A model generated the notes under the pieces. That model was given only the letters and a program-made list of their open reading frames with translations. It was not told the DNA's origin and ran no database searches. From contig CAZMVB010000007.1 in NCBI GenBank assembly GCA_964569795.1, positions 62,001-126,000 of the forward strand: a stretch of DNA of 64,000 nucleotides, in the 5' to 3' direction. A program made the translations under genes and the position numbers. This document shows positions 61,798-64,000 of the stretch, in pieces; positions within the stretch are counted from its first letter, which is position 1; each line of letters starts with the position of its first letter. The stretch is from JAHJDS01 sp964569795 (GTDB lineage Bacteria; Desulfobacterota; Desulfarculia; Desulfarculales; JAHJDS01).

Positions 61798-62557
61798 TCT
61801 GGGCCTGGTGCTGGGCCACGATCTCGGGGCGGATCTTCAAGGTCGGCTCGCCGAACAGGCCGAACTTGATCCAGTCCAGGCCCAGCTTCAGCAGATCGAC
61901 CTCGTAGCGAAGGGCCTTGAAGATGGTCTCCTCGGGGACGTCGAATTTTTGCAGAAACGAACTCTGAAACACGAAGTCCTTGAACCGGTCCAGGTCATAG
62001 GTGGCCATGAAGATCATTTCCCTGACGGCCGGGTTGTCCACGTCCAACTGGGCCAGCTCGGGGTGGGCGGCCACCTCGCCGTAGAGCAGGTGAACGTCCT
62101 GGTACTCGGCGGCGCCCTGGTCCACCAGCCAGCGGTGGATGCGCTCGGTGCGGTGGGACAGCAGGCCGGGGCAGCGCTCGGGCCCGCAGACATAGGTGAA
62201 CTGACCCGATTCCTCGAGGTTCAGGGGGAACAGCCGGCAGGACCAGGGGCGGTGCTCGTAAACCGTGCACCCGGTGTCGCGATCGAGGAAGGGGCAGTAC
62301 TGGTCGTCCTCGTTCATCCGGAGGGTCACCAGGGGGAGGACCCCGCCCTCCTTGGACAGCCGGTGGGTGTACTGGTCCAGGAACTCGGCCGAGTTCAGCT
62401 TCAGGGCGTGCCGGAGGCGGATGACGTCATAGGGGGCCAGGAAGATGTTCACGTCCCGGCAGCAGGAGGTGAAGCAATCCAGGCCGGGGTGGCACTCGAA
62501 ATTGAAGGTATCCTCGAGGTCCATGACCCGCTCGGGATCGAAATTTTGATCGGTCAT
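61778..62557 (-). CDS. YkgJ family cysteine-cluster protein (copy 2)
   Basis: 259 residues with the same cysteine layout as the following gene: FECHPGLDCFTSCCRDVNIFLAPYDVIRL, then CPFLDRDTGCTVYEHRPWSCRLFPLN. The two are clear tandem paralogues, diverged but aligned along their length. The ATG at 62557 follows GGAGCATC. The stop overlaps the downstream paralogue's start. They may form a heterodimer or act on related substrates. Confidence 0.78.
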   Translation of the reverse strand: MTDQNFDPERVMDLEDTFNFECHPGLDCFTSCCRDVNIFLAPYDVIRLRHALKLNSAEFLDQYTHRLSKEGGVLPLVTLRMNEDDQYCPFLDRDTGCTVYEHRPWSCRLFPLNLEESGQFTYVCGPERCPGLLSHRTERIHRWLVDQGAAEYQDVHLLYGEVAAHPELAQLDVDNPAVREMIFMATYDLDRFKDFVFQSSFLQKFDVPEETIFKALRYEVDLLKLGLDWIKFGLFGEPTLKIRPEIVAQHQAQSEPDGK

Positions 62558-62845
62558 TGATGCTCCGTGGCGAATGTGGGCGGCCGGCGGGCCGGTAATG
62601 ATCAAATTATTTTTAATAGCAGATATAATAATGGTGGTCAATTTTTCAGTCCGGCCGCGGGAGTACCAGGGCGGCCGGGGTTCCACGGGTCCTCGGGGCC
62701 GGGGGACCGGGGCAGAACGCCCGGTTTTACTTGACTCAAAGGGCCGTCGCCGATAGGTTTACGGATGTGGATCATCATCGGTCCGGGGGAGCGGGGTCGG
62801 TCTCATCCGCCCGCCCCGCCGGCCGTTTCATTCGGAGGCGAAAGC

Positions 62846-63931
62846 ATGTCCGCCTGGGACTGGGACAGGCTGTCCAAGCAACAACGGCACCGGCCGTCGG
62901 GTCCGTCCAAGGGGGACGGGGGCGGCGGGGTGCCGCCGCAGTTTTCTGACTTGGCCAATCGTTTTCGGGAGTTCAAGGGCAAGTCCGTTCTGATAGTGCT
63001 CGCGGCGGTCATCGCCGTGGTGATCTGGCTGTTGACCGGTTTTTACACCGTCAGTCCGAAACAGCGGGGGGTGGTCAAGATTTTCGGCCGGGTGGTGGGC
63101 CAACCGACCTTGCCCGGGCTGCACTACGCCCCGCCGTATCCCATCGCTGAGGTGCTCAAGCCCAAGGTGACCACTGTCCGTCAGATCACCCTGGGCGGCC
63201 CGGCGGCCGGGGACCTGAGCCAGGAAACCAGTCCGTGGTCATCCCAGATGCTGACCAAGGACGCCCGGATAATCTCCGTCAGGTTCATCGTCCAATACAA
63301 GGTCAGTCCGGACCGGGTGATCGACTATCTGTTCAACGTCCGCGGCCAGCGCCAGACGGTCAAGTCCGCGGCCGAGGCGGCCCTGCGGGCCGTGGTCGCC
63401 CGCACCAATTTCAGCGATGTCCTGGCCAAGGGCCGGCGACAGGTCATGGCCCGGGGCAAGAAGCTGTTGCAGCAGATCCTGAATGCCTATCGCCTGGGCG
63501 TGGATGTGGTGGAGGTCAAACTGCTCAATCCCTCGCCGCCCCGGCCGGTGGTCGCCGCCTTTGACGACGTCAAGAAGGCGGAGCAGGACAAGGTCCGATA
63601 CATCCGCCAGGCCCAGGAGTTCCGGCGCAAACTGCTGGAAGCGGCCTACGGCGAGGCCAAGCAGATGCGCGATCAGGCCGAGGCCTATCGGGTGCGCAAG
63701 CTGAGGAGGGCCGAGGGCGACACGGCCCGTTTCCGGGCCCTGGTCAAGGTCCTGAGGCTGTACGGGGCCGGAGGGCGGGCCAAGCTGGCCCGGCTGATCA
63801 CCCAGGAACGTTTGTATATCGAGGCCCTGGAAGCGGTCTTGACCGGTTCGCGCAAATACGTCCTGTCCGGACGAATCGGCAGCCGATTGTTGTCCCATTT
63901 CGGTTTGGGCCCCTCCGCCCCCATCAAGTAG
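62846..63931 (+). CDS. hflK: membrane protease regulator HflK
   Basis: 361 residues. A short N-terminal cytoplasmic tail with a Gly-rich stretch precedes one membrane helix (about 50-70). The stomatin/prohibitin (SPFH/band 7) domain follows (VSPKQRGVVKIFGRVVGQPTLPGLHYAPPYPI). Late coiled coil ends the protein (AQEFRRKLLEAAYGEAKQMRDQAEAYRVRKLRRAEGD). With HflC it forms the complex that modulates the FtsH protease. The ATG at 62846 follows GGAGG; an earlier start is in frame but unsupported. It is followed by hflC after 9 bases. Confidence 0.92.
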   Translation: MSAWDWDRLSKQQRHRPSGPSKGDGGGGVPPQFSDLANRFREFKGKSVLIVLAAVIAVVIWLLTGFYTVSPKQRGVVKIFGRVVGQPTLPGLHYAPPYPIAEVLKPKVTTVRQITLGGPAAGDLSQETSPWSSQMLTKDARIISVRFIVQYKVSPDRVIDYLFNVRGQRQTVKSAAEAALRAVVARTNFSDVLAKGRRQVMARGKKLLQQILNAYRLGVDVVEVKLLNPSPPRPVVAAFDDVKKAEQDKVRYIRQAQEFRRKLLEAAYGEAKQMRDQAEAYRVRKLRRAEGDTARFRALVKVLRLYGAGGRAKLARLITQERLYIEALEAVLTGSRKYVLSGRIGSRLLSHFGLGPSAPIK

Positions 63932-63940
63932 GAGAACGCG

Positions 63941-64000
63941 GTGACAAGGAAGACGGGGGTCATCCTGGCGGTTGTGGTGGCCCTTCTAATTTTGGCTTAC
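63941..64000 (+). CDS. hflC: HflC (5' end only, truncated by the window)
   Basis: The GTG at 63941, preceded by AGGAGAAC, begins VTRKTGVILAVVVALLILAY, an N-terminal membrane helix as in HflC. Only 20 codons are visible, so identification rests on the gene order after hflK. Confidence 0.7.
   Translation, partial: MTRKTGVILAVVVALLILAY

Overview
The window reads as a piece of a high-GC, Gram-negative-type anaerobe that reduces sulfate. The main evidence is the set of genes for dissimilatory adenylylsulfate reduction: aprB and aprA (50185-52572), qmoA and qmoB (52867-56436), and a following hdrC/hdrB-like pair (56671-58175) where many Desulfobacterota carry qmoC. A catalytic Ni-CO dehydrogenase (cooS), glutathione synthetase and HflK/HflC fit a Desulfobacterota-like host. 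The exact taxon cannot be fixed from sequence reading alone.

Layout. 1-2454: TerY-like von Willebrand A protein (cut by the window edge) and a PIN-kinase-zinc-ribbon fusion. 2675-5671: small membrane protein with a palindromic operator, HTH/two-CW regulator and cooS. 5761-8160: cobalamin-type radical SAM enzyme with a methyltransferase. 8334-11729: GAF protein and an AT-rich, probably acquired, membrane coiled-coil gene. 11774-17178: M20 peptidase, adenylate cyclase-TolB-TPR protein, asparagine-synthetase-like protein and an acetyltransferase. 17264-23052: five-gene oligopeptide ABC transporter. 23223-26547: Npt-like transporter with HEAT repeats and an overlapping cyclic-nucleotide-binding protein. 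26556-30297: N-formylglutamate-amidohydrolase-like protein, gshB and a second class III cyclase. 30515-32503: Spy/ECF sigma/anti-sigma/CnrX-like cluster. 32493-34404: cysK-cysE. 34581-37715: a zinc-ribbon pseudokinase with TPRs. 37890-38376: an RNA-like intergenic region with a sigma-54-type promoter, a long hairpin and a terminator. 38376-42036: SCP2 protein, M24-fold protein, response regulator and radical SAM/SPASM enzyme.

The least ordinary block is 42269-47747. It is a five-gene minus-strand operon with a sigma-54-like promoter. It encodes two CuA-type cupredoxins (one fused to a NosR/NapH-like polyferredoxin), a five-haem cytochrome c, a cupredoxin with a C-x2-H-x2-M motif, and a small secreted protein. 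No catalytic subunit is visible. I infer a periplasmic copper/haem/Fe-S electron-transfer chain, and I do not recognise it as a named system.

From 48602: a tRNA-Arg with its own promoter, a ureohydrolase-fold protein without metal ligands, the apr-qmo-hdr block with visible promoters and terminator, several small metal-binding or housekeeping genes, a tandem pair of YkgJ-like proteins, and hflK with the start of hflC.

The genes connect in three ways. The apr/qmo/hdr block moves electrons to APS reductase. Two adenylate-cyclase-type proteins and one cNMP-binding protein suggest local second-messenger signalling. Several proteins keep a fold but lack catalytic residues (a kinase, a ureohydrolase and possibly an M24 protein), which suggests sensor or scaffold roles.
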